Shown here one piece after another: positions 15,047-22,515 of a DNA stretch of 26,280 nucleotides. The DNA lies in the IMG/VR virus record IMGVR_UViG_3300031601_000028, positions 1-26,280 of that record; one strand, written 5' to 3'. How positions within the stretch are numbered: the stretch's first letter is position 1; the number at the start of each line of letters is the position of its first letter. Below the pieces are notes generated by a model. It worked only from the letters and a program-made list of their open reading frames with translations. It was not told the DNA's origin and did not search any database. A program made the position numbers and the translations under genes. The DNA is from a virus.

Positions 15047-15485
15047 GATACTAAATTATCTAAATAATTATTTCGCTGATACGGATTATTCATTTGAAAC
15101 AGCTTGCACCTTTACAGCTTCGGATACAATAGCCGGGGATTTTGCAGATACTTACATAATGGGGGAATACATTAGAATCAAAGATACACGCTTGAACGAC
15201 GGTGTTTACCTAGTCAAAACTGTATCGGACATAGAAATAACTATTGATGCTACAGTTGATTTGACAGTTAGGACAGAAGCAGAAGTCACGGCAAAGATCA
15301 CAAAAGCCGATATCCCCAGGGATTTGATTTCATTAATAGCAGAAATAAAAACATACAACACTAGCGGAATAGTACCGATTGCAAGCGAATCACAAGGAAA
15401 CAGAAGTGTAACATATGTAAAAGATTCATCATGGAAATCAGTATACACTGGAATGCTTTCGAACTACAGAAAATTGAGGTGGTGA
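15036..15485 (+). CDS. Head-tail connector protein, SPP1 gp15/HK97 gp6-like
   Basis: An adaptor that docks under the portal and starts the head-tail interface. It is 149 aa from a TTG start at 15036, which has AAGGTGGA six bases upstream and overlaps the preceding gene. The N-terminal helix (LNEILNYLNNYF), a strand-rich middle (GEYIRIKDTRLNDGVYLVKTVSDIEITI) and the C-terminal helix after DIPRDLISLIAEIKTY, then SVTYVKDSSWKSVYTGMLSNYRKLRW, follow the gp15-like pattern. The call rests mainly on order: it precedes a gp16-like, a gp10-like and a tail terminator-like gene. Confidence 0.75.
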   Translation: MLNEILNYLNNYFADTDYSFETACTFTASDTIAGDFADTYIMGEYIRIKDTRLNDGVYLVKTVSDIEITIDATVDLTVRTEAEVTAKITKADIPRDLISLIAEIKTYNTSGIVPIASESQGNRSVTYVKDSSWKSVYTGMLSNYRKLRW

Positions 15486-15486
15486 A

Positions 15487-15804
15487 ATGTTTCAAACCGA
15501 TACAGTATATTTACAGACAAAAGTAGAAACCAATACATTGGGTTCAATTGCTATAGTTTGGACAAAAGGAACTGCGGTTATTTGCGACGTTCAAGACATC
15601 AACAAGGAATATGTATTTGTAAACTATGGATTAACAGGAGCTAGTGAGTACAAGCAAATATTCGACCATACACAAGCTTCTTGGGTATTAGGGGAACAGG
15701 TATCTTACTTGGATGAGCAATGGCTTGTAAGGCTTGTTAATAAGAATATGGGTAAGATCGGAAACTCTAATCACATTTATGTTATAATAAGCAAGGTGAT
15801 TTAA
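15487..15804 (+). CDS. Head closure / head-tail joining protein, gp16-like
   Basis: A 105-aa beta-rich protein (TDTVYLQTKVETNTLGSIAIVWTKGTAVICDVQDI ... EQVSYLDEQWLVRLVNKNMGKIGNSNHIYVIISKV) matching the size and strand pattern of SPP1 gp16-type stoppers, which seal the filled head and bind the tail. Start ATG 15487 lies one base after the previous stop, with GAGGTGGTG as RBS. It shares one base with the next start (TAATG). Confidence 0.7.
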   Translation: MFQTDTVYLQTKVETNTLGSIAIVWTKGTAVICDVQDINKEYVFVNYGLTGASEYKQIFDHTQASWVLGEQVSYLDEQWLVRLVNKNMGKIGNSNHIYVIISKVI

Positions 15805-16211
15805 TGAAAACCTCAGATCCAAAAGTTATGCAAAAGATATTTGCTAAGAAATTCAAGGCGGTAGCTGATAATATCGACGAATCATTAATAGAGATTGGCG
15901 AACGCGGGGTAAATTACTTGAAACTTGAATCGCCAGTTGATAGTGGAAGGCTAAGGGGTTCAATGTCATACCTGGTAAATAAAAAGGTTTATACTCCAAT
16001 ATGGGACAGTGAGAACAAAGATGGCGACGAACTTAAAAAGAAGAAAGAAAAAGATTCAGTTATAATTGGCACAAATGTTATATACGCACCTTCAGTAGAA
16101 TATCTTGCAAAGAACGGTTCGGCAGGCTTTATGTACAAGGCTTACAAACAAACTAAAAAGGTAGCAAAAGATATATTTAAAAAAGGCATGCAGAAGGGGA
16201 TGAAGAAATGA
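15804..16211 (+). CDS. HK97 gp10-like tail completion protein
   Basis: A 135-aa protein of the HK97-gp10 family. The mark is G-x-x-x-L-K-L-E-S-P-V-D-S-G-R-L-R-G-S-M (about residues 35-54), followed by strands, the segment VIYAPSVEYLAKNG, and the terminal helix with many lysines. Such proteins help attach or complete the tail. ATG 15804 overlaps the previous stop; its end overlaps the next gene by 4 bp (ATGA). Confidence 0.82.
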   Translation: MKTSDPKVMQKIFAKKFKAVADNIDESLIEIGERGVNYLKLESPVDSGRLRGSMSYLVNKKVYTPIWDSENKDGDELKKKKEKDSVIIGTNVIYAPSVEYLAKNGSAGFMYKAYKQTKKVAKDIFKKGMQKGMKK

Positions 16212-16564
16212 AAACAGAAACTCAACTAAGAGCAGAGGTTTACAATGCAATTACAAGTATAGCAACGGTTTCATGGTTATCAAAACCCACAACATCAGAT
16301 GCATTCCCCCTTATGACCTATCAATTACTTTCTTCTTCGAGCGAATACAGTTTCGGAGTGGTCAGAAGTGCAGAAGATAGAGCATTTCAGATAGATTTGT
16401 ATGTTGCGCCGGATGATATAGTTAATGGTGACAATAAGCTCGATGCAATAAAAACAGCAATGGAAAATATTGACTATAGACAATCAGGAAGTACAGCAGA
16501 ATTTCTTGACACAGACTTGAATAAAGTTATAAAAGTCACACGATGGGAGCGGTACAATGTTTAA
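16208..16564 (+). CDS. Tail terminator protein
   Basis: A 118-aa protein with the layout of SPP1 gp17 / DUF3168-type tail terminators. An N-terminal helix (TQLRAEVYNAITSI) leads to P-T-T-S-D-A-F-P-L-M-T-Y-Q-L, then strands that include AEDRAFQIDLYVAPDD, a second helix and a last strand VIKVTRWERYNV. These proteins cap the tail tube and join it to the head. ATG 16208 is coupled to the preceding stop by ATGA. Confidence 0.75.
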   Translation: MKTETQLRAEVYNAITSIATVSWLSKPTTSDAFPLMTYQLLSSSSEYSFGVVRSAEDRAFQIDLYVAPDDIVNGDNKLDAIKTAMENIDYRQSGSTAEFLDTDLNKVIKVTRWERYNV

Positions 16565-16748
16565 AAAGTTATGGGATAGAATATCAGGTAAAAAATATAA
16601 CGAAATGGACAAGGTGCTTTTTGACCTGGGGAACAAATTAGATAGTTTAATTAGACAGCAGAACAAGAAAAACAAGGAAATTGATTCAAGGCTACAACAA
16701 ATTTACAACGAATCTCATCCACAAGTGATGGGACAAAAGGAGAAATAA
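16557..16748 (+). CDS. Small basic helical protein, 63 aa
   Basis: Overlaps the tail terminator gene by 8 bp and starts at ATG 16557 with GGGAGCGG upstream. The protein is lysine- and glutamine-rich with a long helix (KVLFDLGNKLDSLIRQQNKKNKEIDSRLQQIY). It is not recognised. A gene of this size is often absent between terminator and tube genes, so it may be a lineage-specific addition. Confidence 0.55.
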   Translation: MFKKLWDRISGKKYNEMDKVLFDLGNKLDSLIRQQNKKNKEIDSRLQQIYNESHPQVMGQKEK

Positions 16749-16749
16749 G

Positions 16750-17163
16750 ATGGCAATTAAAGGATGCGGAGCAAGTTTTTATTTAGGAGCTAATGCAGTA
16801 GCAGAACTGAACAGTGTATCAAATGCGATAACTGGTGAAACTCTTGATGTTACAACTTTTGACAGTTCGTGCTTGAAAGAGTTCATAGCTGGTATAAGAA
16901 GCGGAACAATGGACATATCAGGTTTTTATGACCCGACTGACGCAACTGGCCAAGCTGCTATGTTTACCGCCTTGTTGGCAGGAACAACACTTACAACTAC
17001 ACAACAACCAAAGATTTTATACGATGCAACAAACGGATTCAGTGCAGATGGTGTTATTTCTTCATTGTCTACTTCAGCTAGTGTTGACGGCACAGTTGAG
17101 TTTTCAGCATCAATACAGCTTACTGGTACAATTACAGTAGAAATAGCAGTAGAAACAGCGTAG
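16750..17163 (+). CDS. Tail tube protein
   Basis: A 137-aa protein with the features of siphovirus tube subunits. The N-terminal strand begins the ring fold (KGCGASFYLGANAVAELNSVSNA), followed by G-E-T-L-D-V-T-T-F-D-S (a loop and strand typical of these proteins) and I-A-G-I-R-S-G-T-M-D-I-S-G (strand). The C-terminal part reads DGTVEFSASIQLTGTITVEI. AAGGAG lies ahead of ATG 16750. Its place after the terminator and before the chaperone and tape measure agrees. No sheath gene accompanies it, arguing against a contractile tail. Confidence 0.82.
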   Translation: MAIKGCGASFYLGANAVAELNSVSNAITGETLDVTTFDSSCLKEFIAGIRSGTMDISGFYDPTDATGQAAMFTALLAGTTLTTTQQPKILYDATNGFSADGVISSLSTSASVDGTVEFSASIQLTGTITVEIAVETA

Positions 17164-17175
17164 GAGGTGTTATAA

Positions 17176-17769
17176 ATGGCACTACAAGGACATTTAGTTG
17201 AGATTTTATCAGCATCAACAGGAACAGCAATGACGGATGAAGCCACAACAACAGCCGATGATACCATATATCAAATCACAGACTCAGCAAAAAGGATAAT
17301 AGATTTAAACACCGCAATAGTGGTTGAAGATTCCACAGTTACAACAACAGAAAAATATACAATTGACTATCTGAATGGCAAGATCACATTTGATAGTGTT
17401 GATGCAGGAAGGGCTATAACTGTAACAGGTGCGTACCTAACACCCACAACAGTAGCGACAGCCGACGAATACTCTTTTAATGGTGTATCAGACGTGTTAG
17501 AGAAAACACCCTTTCACGTTAATTATAAGGAGTTTGAATCTGGGTTAGTTACTGCAACAATAACACTAGGAAGATTCTTTGTAACAGACGATTTATTCAC
17601 AGATGACATATTAAATGGCAAGTATAAAATAATAGTTATAAATGTGGATGATACACACAGCATCAAAGCGTATGGACTATTAACATCAACCGGAGTAGAT
17701 TCACCAGTTGAAGGATTAGTTAAAGAATCAATGAACTATCAAGTCACAAATCAAATAGAGGTTGCATAA
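17176..17769 (+). CDS. Second tail-tube-like protein
   Basis: A 197-aa strand-rich protein directly after the tube gene, with AGGAGGTG before ATG 17176. The N-terminal half contains an add-on (ALQGHLVEILSASTG ... YTIDYLNGKITFDSVDAGRAITVTGAYL) that resembles an N-terminal domain in other phage tail proteins. The C-terminal half (FESGLVTATITLGRFFVTDDLF ... YKIIVINVDDTHSIKAYGLLTSTG) again looks like tube-fold strands. It may be a second tube subunit or a tail-tip adaptor. Only position and strand pattern support this. Confidence 0.6.
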   Translation: MALQGHLVEILSASTGTAMTDEATTTADDTIYQITDSAKRIIDLNTAIVVEDSTVTTTEKYTIDYLNGKITFDSVDAGRAITVTGAYLTPTTVATADEYSFNGVSDVLEKTPFHVNYKEFESGLVTATITLGRFFVTDDLFTDDILNGKYKIIVINVDDTHSIKAYGLLTSTGVDSPVEGLVKESMNYQVTNQIEVA

Positions 17770-18099
17770 ATGAAAAAAGATTTATTTGAACTAAAATTAA
17801 AAGAAGAATCAATCGAGATAGAAGGTAATAAAATAATAGTAAAAGAACTTACGGCAGGAGAAGCATCAAAGTATCAACATTCTTTGTATACATTTGTTAG
17901 CGGAAAGCCAGTGGTAAAGGTTGAAGCTGCGGAATTGAAGTTGATAATTCTTACATGCCACGATGAAGAAGGTAATAAATATTTTGAAATGTCAGATTTA
18001 GAGAACATTAAAAAAATGCCTTCGAGAATATCAGAGCAATTATACAACATTGCTAAAAAATTAAACGATCCTCCAAAGGAAGAAGTAGTAAAAAACTAA
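17770..18099 (+). CDS. Tail assembly chaperone, unshifted product (gpG analogue)
   Basis: A 109-aa chaperone that coats the tape measure during tail assembly. The sequence (MKKDLFELKLKEESIEIEGNKIIVKELTAGEASKYQHSL...) has a strand-rich N-terminus and helical C-terminus of the usual type. The last codons are GTA AAA AAC TAA, so the stop lies directly after an A AAA AAC heptamer at 18090-18096, the place where a -1 shift yields the longer product. It starts immediately after the previous stop (TAAATG). The tape measure gene follows, as in lambda-like G/GT/H order. Confidence 0.82.
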   Translation: MKKDLFELKLKEESIEIEGNKIIVKELTAGEASKYQHSLYTFVSGKPVVKVEAAELKLIILTCHDEEGNKYFEMSDLENIKKMPSRISEQLYNIAKKLNDPPKEEVVKN

Positions 18100-18210
18100 C
18101 AAGCAATCCATTCAGGCTGTTTTTATATCGTTTAGCTTGCGAACTAGGAAAGACGGTTCGTGAGTTAGAACGAGAATTAACAGCAACAGACGTTGCAGAA
18201 TGGATTGCTT
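18090..18210 (+). promoter_or_regulatory. Programmed -1 frameshift signal with long-range stem
   Basis: The slippery heptamer A AAA AAC (18090-18096) fits the X XXY YYZ rule and is followed at once by the zero-frame TAA. After a 4-nt spacer, AAGCAATCCATTC (18101-18113) is perfectly complementary to GAATGGATTGCTT (18198-18210). This is a 13-bp stem closing an 84-nt loop, all inside the shifted coding region. A downstream stem at this distance is the expected stimulator; long-range pairing of this kind is less usual than a local hairpin or pseudoknot. Confidence 0.8.
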
Positions 18211-18251
18211 ACTTTGAATATCTTGAAGAATTGAGAGGTGATAAAAAGTGA
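18096..18251 (+). CDS. Tail chaperone extension made by -1 frameshift (gpT analogue)
   Basis: This frame has no independent start codon at its head or RBS, but codes a well-formed helical segment, N-P-F-R-L-F-L-Y-R-L-A-C-E-L-G-K-T-V-R-E, then LERELTATDVAEWIAYFEYLEEL, the type of sequence that ends shifted tail chaperones in Firmicute phages. After slippage on A AAA AAC (18090-18096) reading resumes with CTA at 18096, adding 51 residues to the 109 of the upstream frame (160 aa in all) and ending at TGA 18249-18251. The end overlaps the GTG start of the tape measure by four bases. The shifted product should link the chaperone to the tail tube subunit. Confidence 0.82.
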   Translation, partial: LTSNPFRLFLYRLACELGKTVRELERELTATDVAEWIAYFEYLEELRGDKK

Positions 18252-19786
18252 TAGACGTAGGAACGCTAGTGATGAAAGTTGCAGCTGATACAAGCAAGTT
18301 TACGAGTGGAATCGGTAAAGTGACTAAGTTAGTTGGTGGAATTGCTAAAGCAGCAGCAGTTGCAGGATTAGCAGCAGGAGCAGGACTTGCAGCGATAGGT
18401 AAACAAGCTATAGATTTAGCACAAGAGCAAGAACAAGCAGAAGCAAGACTCGAAAGTATAGGTAAAAAAGTTGCTGGTGCAACAGATTTGCAGATTGAAA
18501 GTTTGAAAGAGTTAGCTGCCGAAACACAAAAATACACAACATTCGGTGACGAAGTCATAATTGCTGGTCAATCTCAAATATTGTCTTTTGGAGCAACAGC
18601 AGAACAAACAGAAGCTTTAACAGGTTCGTTGGTTGATATGTTAGCAGCTACAAAAGGAACTACAGCAACTCAAGAAGATGCTATCAATGCAGCTAATATC
18701 TTAGGTAAGGCATTAGATGGACAGGCTGGATCTTTGAGTCGTGTTGGTATATTGCTTAACGAAGAACAAGAAGCACTTATTAAGAACGGAACACAAGCAG
18801 AGAGAGCAGCAGCGCTTGTGGACATACTAGAATCCAATTATGGAGGATTAGCAGAAACACTTGCCAAAACTTCAGCAGGACAAATGCAACAAGTTAAAAA
18901 CGCACTTGGCGATATAGGAGAAAGAATAGGCTTTATGCTTCTTCCAAAACTTAATGATTTTTTAAAGTGGGTTACGTCTAATATGCCAAAGATTGAATCA
19001 TTTCTTACTAAGGCAATGGATAATGGAGTAAAAGCATTTGACTATGCAGCTAACTTTGTAGATACAAAACTAATACCTATTTTTAATAAAATTAGCGATT
19101 GGTGGGCAATAAATGGAGAAGCAGTAGGCACAAAGTCAAAGGAAATCTTTGACAAAGTTGTAGCAAATGCCAAAATAATGTGGGACTTTTTCACAGTTCA
19201 TATAATGCCAATGTTAAGTGATTTTGTGGGATTTGTTATGGAAAGAGTGCCGCCAATATTTGATGTAATGAAAAGGGTATTCGACGGAATAATGAAAGTA
19301 GTCAAACCAGTATGGAATATATTTGAGAAAGTATTGTATCCGGCAATTAAATTAGTTGTAAATTATGCAATGGATCATCTTGAAAGTTTGCTAGATATCA
19401 CAACAACAGTATTTGAAGCTATGCTTTCACCAATACAAAGTGTAGTTGAAGTTATAAGTGGTATTGTGGATTGGTTCGATAAGCTATTCGGAAAGATGGA
19501 CGATTACTCTAACAAAGATATAAAAGCGCCAAAGGTTGAAACACCGCTAGGGTTTGATGATGGACTACCCGAGTTAGGCACAAACACCTATACACCAGGG
19601 ATTTTAACAGCACAACAGTTGTCAGGTAGCAACGAATCAGTTACGCCAATGACAAGCAATTCAAGAAGCAAAGCAGGAGATGTAAACATAACTATTAGCA
19701 ATCCATCATTTAGCAACAAACGTGACGTAGATAGAACCATGAACCTAATGGTAGGCAGATTGAAACTTGAGGGAGTGAATCCATAA
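18248..19786 (+). CDS. Tail tape measure protein
   Basis: A 512-aa protein that sets tail length and is ejected with DNA. It starts at GTG 18248 within the stop of the chaperone extension (GTGA), after GAGAGGTG. The N-terminal VMKVAADTSKFTSGIGKV is the usual opening of these proteins. A hydrophobic Gly/Ala segment follows (LVGGIAKAAAVAGLAAGAG, about 28-47), then helices such as EQEQAEARLESIGKKV and QYTTFGDEV-like blocks. A typical motif LSRVGILLNEEQEALIKNGTQAERAAAL lies near 170. The C-terminal part has membrane-active helices and a polar end. At about 0.15 nm per residue the tail would be near 75 nm; that figure is a rule-of-thumb inference. The stop overlaps the next ATG. Confidence 0.88.
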   Translation: MIDVGTLVMKVAADTSKFTSGIGKVTKLVGGIAKAAAVAGLAAGAGLAAIGKQAIDLAQEQEQAEARLESIGKKVAGATDLQIESLKELAAETQKYTTFGDEVIIAGQSQILSFGATAEQTEALTGSLVDMLAATKGTTATQEDAINAANILGKALDGQAGSLSRVGILLNEEQEALIKNGTQAERAAALVDILESNYGGLAETLAKTSAGQMQQVKNALGDIGERIGFMLLPKLNDFLKWVTSNMPKIESFLTKAMDNGVKAFDYAANFVDTKLIPIFNKISDWWAINGEAVGTKSKEIFDKVVANAKIMWDFFTVHIMPMLSDFVGFVMERVPPIFDVMKRVFDGIMKVVKPVWNIFEKVLYPAIKLVVNYAMDHLESLLDITTTVFEAMLSPIQSVVEVISGIVDWFDKLFGKMDDYSNKDIKAPKVETPLGFDDGLPELGTNTYTPGILTAQQLSGSNESVTPMTSNSRSKAGDVNITISNPSFSNKRDVDRTMNLMVGRLKLEGVNP

Positions 19787-22161
19787 TGGCTTATACACTA
19801 AAAATAAATGCAGTAGATAAAACCTCTTTATGGCTTCGACCTTCAACGGTTATTGAAAAAGGTGCAGATGATAAGAATTATGCAGAATTTCAGTTAATAG
19901 CAAAAGCTACAGACTTGGGCGCTAGTGATGGATTAATAGCAGGACAAGATGTTAAGATATACGAAGATACAACACTTATATTTGGGGGAGTGGTCAAAGA
20001 ATTTAAGATGGACAACTATGAGCCAGGCATAGGGAGCGATAAAAAGCTCCTTGTGTCAGTAAGTTGCAAGGATTACAACGACATTCCATCGAGAAGAGTA
20101 ACTTCATCATATTTCACAACTACGACAGCAGGAGCCATTGTGACAGCTATGGTTGACGATGTATTGGGCTTAACAGGATACGATGAAGGAATCACAGCCG
20201 GAACTATTTCAGCCGGTGCAACAATCGACATTTACTCAGTTAATGCAAAGACAGCTAAAGAAGTTCTTGACGACATGGCAGAAGCTTCAGGGTTCAAATG
20301 GTACATTAACAATGCAAAAGAATTAAACTTTATAGAAGATGATACCGTCACCGCAGCAGCACACGAACTACTAGAAACGGCACCAACATTCACAGATTTT
20401 AATATCACTAGAGTTTCAATATCACTAGAAAACTACCGTAATAAACAGTGGGTAACTGGATCGGTCGATTCAACAGGAACACTTGTCAATGTAGCGGTTG
20501 AAGACGCAGTGGAAATAACAGCAAGAGCAGGAATCGAGGGTGGTTCGGGTGTTTATGGAAATGTTATAAGTTCCGACGAATCACAGGACAGCACAGACGC
20601 AGAAGCGGTAGGGGACAACGCAATCAAGCGTTATGGTACAATACCCTATGTAATAGAATTTGAATCAGGTACTAATGACTGGGTGGCAGGGACAAAATTA
20701 AAGGTTAATGTTCCGTCAATGGGAATAAACACAGATACTTACTTCTTGATTGAAAATGTAACCCTTGAAGATGTTGGAACAGTTTTTAGGTCAGTAATAA
20801 CAGCCACAAGGCGAGATGGTACGGAGTTTTCAACACAGAGGTCAGAAGGCAGCATTGAATATTTCGCAAAGATGGCAAAGAAAGCAAGTGCAGCCAGTTC
20901 GACAGTTGGAGATGTGGAAGTTCAAACACTTGAAGTAGCTAACGAAACAGCCTATACAGCGTTTACAACTGAACAAGTATTGGATAGTATAGATGTTGAC
21001 TTCAAAGAAGATACGATAATGAATTTTCAAGTTAGAACGGATTTGACAGCTTCGGAGACGTCAGCTTATACGGTGAAATTAAGAGTTGATGGAGTAGCAG
21101 AAAAAACAACAGTTTGGTATATGGCAGACACAAACAAAGATGGCAGAATGTTCAACGGTGCAATAACAGGCATAGCAGCAGGAACCAAAACAGTTGACGT
21201 AACAGTGACACCAGTATCAGGAAATGGTACAATAGCAATAGATGAGTATCAATTGACTTTGATTATTGCGGATTCAGTGGTTGAACCAGTAGAATCGGGA
21301 GCCTCCGACGGTTATGTTTTAGGTGGCGAAAATTCCGTCGGCACTAAAGTATTGACAAATGATGGTTTTAACCCCGAATTAAATGCGTGGACAAATAAAA
21401 CAGACCTGCCAAGTCCGGCAAGAGAGGAATTTCCAACGGTTAATATATCGGGTAAAGGTTATACTTTTGGGGGCAATGATTTAGGTGGAGGAATCCAAGA
21501 TAATGATGAATACGATTCGTCAGGTAACAGTTGGGCAAATAAAACAGACCTGCCAAGTCCGGCAAGGTACGCGGCAGGTGGGTTCGCTATTGACGACAAA
21601 GGTTATATATTAGGCGGTTACACGAGTTATTTATCAGATAATGACGAATATAATCCAATAGGTAACAGTTGGGCAAATAAAACAGACATACCCAGTCCCG
21701 CAAGGCGATATTTGCAGGGTGCTTATGCAGACACTAAGGGCTATATAATGGGCGGTAGAGCAGCTAGTACAGATTACAGATACGGTTTATCGGATAACGA
21801 TGAATACGATGCCTCCGGGGACAGTTGGGCAGCTAAAGCTAATATGTTGCTAGGTATGCAGCATCCGGGTATGGCTTCCATGTCGGGCAAGGTGTACGTA
21901 TTTGGGGGCTATGGTGCAGTTGCAGCCCAGACAAGGACTGACGAATACGATCCGAGCGGAAATAGTTGGACAAATAAAACACCAATGCCCAGTCCGGCTA
22001 GATATGCGAGTGCGTGTTTTTCTGTTAAGGATAAAGGGTATAGCTCGGGAGGGTATAAGAATTTATCGGACACTGATGAATATAACCCTACAGGAAACAG
22101 TTGGACAAGTAAAGCAAATACATTAGCTTCGAGAGAATACGCTTCCGGAGTTGCGTTATAG
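19786..22161 (+). CDS. Tail hub protein fused to jelly-roll and Kelch propeller
   Basis: A 791-aa tail-tip protein. Residues about 1-345 look like a gp27/gpD-type hub (ATG in TAATG with the tape measure). Features are the IFGGVVKEFKMDNYEPG strand pair, the DYNDIPSRRVTSSYF segment, the helix AKEVLDDMAEASGFKWYIN followed by KELNFIEDD, and late strands GINTDTYFLIENVTLEDVG. A beta-sandwich follows (about 380-500; AYTAFTTEQVLDSIDVDF..., then YTVKLRVDG). Residues 507-791 contain six Kelch repeats, each with a G-G pair, a D-E-Y and an S/A-W about 45-50 residues apart. No separate Dit gene is seen between tape measure and lysis genes, so this protein may combine hub, adaptor and receptor-binding roles. 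The Kelch disc is the likely cell-surface ligand. Confidence 0.75.
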   Translation: MAYTLKINAVDKTSLWLRPSTVIEKGADDKNYAEFQLIAKATDLGASDGLIAGQDVKIYEDTTLIFGGVVKEFKMDNYEPGIGSDKKLLVSVSCKDYNDIPSRRVTSSYFTTTTAGAIVTAMVDDVLGLTGYDEGITAGTISAGATIDIYSVNAKTAKEVLDDMAEASGFKWYINNAKELNFIEDDTVTAAAHELLETAPTFTDFNITRVSISLENYRNKQWVTGSVDSTGTLVNVAVEDAVEITARAGIEGGSGVYGNVISSDESQDSTDAEAVGDNAIKRYGTIPYVIEFESGTNDWVAGTKLKVNVPSMGINTDTYFLIENVTLEDVGTVFRSVITATRRDGTEFSTQRSEGSIEYFAKMAKKASAASSTVGDVEVQTLEVANETAYTAFTTEQVLDSIDVDFKEDTIMNFQVRTDLTASETSAYTVKLRVDGVAEKTTVWYMADTNKDGRMFNGAITGIAAGTKTVDVTVTPVSGNGTIAIDEYQLTLIIADSVVEPVESGASDGYVLGGENSVGTKVLTNDGFNPELNAWTNKTDLPSPAREEFPTVNISGKGYTFGGNDLGGGIQDNDEYDSSGNSWANKTDLPSPARYAAGGFAIDDKGYILGGYTSYLSDNDEYNPIGNSWANKTDIPSPARRYLQGAYADTKGYIMGGRAASTDYRYGLSDNDEYDASGDSWAAKANMLLGMQHPGMASMSGKVYVFGGYGAVAAQTRTDEYDPSGNSWTNKTPMPSPARYASACFSVKDKGYSSGGYKNLSDTDEYNPTGNSWTSKANTLASREYASGVAL
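21301..22158 (+). repeat. Six Kelch repeats, partly near-identical in DNA
   Basis: Six units of about 138-160 bp. A 31-bp identical block recurs at 21392-21422 and 21536-21566, and a 27-bp identical block at 21523-21549 and 21661-21687, whereas later units are more diverged. Each protein unit runs Y-x-x-G-G ... D-E-Y-x-x-x-G-N-S-W-x-x-K. The first unit lacks the full D-E-Y strand and the last ends with the strand ASGVAL, which suits circular closure of a six-blade disc. Confidence 0.85.
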
Positions 22162-22170
22162 GAGGAAAAA

Positions 22171-22515
22171 ATGAATATAAAAGCAAAGATATTTTACGAT
22201 GTTTTAAACAGAGATATAAAAGCAAATAGAGTGGATATAATAACATTTTTAGAGAGCAAAGACTGCGATGCTAAAGTTGAAACTTTGAAAAGTCAAATTT
22301 CAACAATCCCAACAGATACAAAGCATGGTAAAAAGATAGATTTCGTTAGAACAAGAGACAGCAAGTCAAAGGTGATAATGAGCCAAGTTCTCCAAGATAT
22401 TGACGATGTACCGGAAATTATTCAAACTTGGGCAGAAGGCAGAGCCTATGACAGCTTTTTAAATAGTTGCCTTGACTATTTGTACAGCAAGGAAGTTGAA
22501 AGAGCCACCGCATGA
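22171..22515 (+). CDS. Hypothetical protein, 114 aa
   Basis: AGGAGG lies ahead of ATG 22171. The product is mixed helical and charged (MNIKAKIFYDVLNRDIKANRVDIITFLESKDCD...), with a C-terminal helix YDSFLNSCLDYLYSKEV. It has no recognised motif. It stands between the tail hub and a 210-aa unknown and ends in an ATGA overlap with the latter. A tail-tip assembly or chaperone role for the long Kelch protein is possible by position only. Confidence 0.55.
   Translation: MNIKAKIFYDVLNRDIKANRVDIITFLESKDCDAKVETLKSQISTIPTDTKHGKKIDFVRTRDSKSKVIMSQVLQDIDDVPEIIQTWAEGRAYDSFLNSCLDYLYSKEVERATA

Noticed and set aside
16926-17267. 113-codon minus-strand frame, Val/Ser-rich
   Set aside because: Shadow of the Thr/Ala-rich tail tube genes on the plus strand.
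18112-18558. 148-codon minus-strand frame
   Set aside because: Shadow of the chaperone extension and the Ala-rich start of the tape measure; no start signals and overlaps two well-supported genes.
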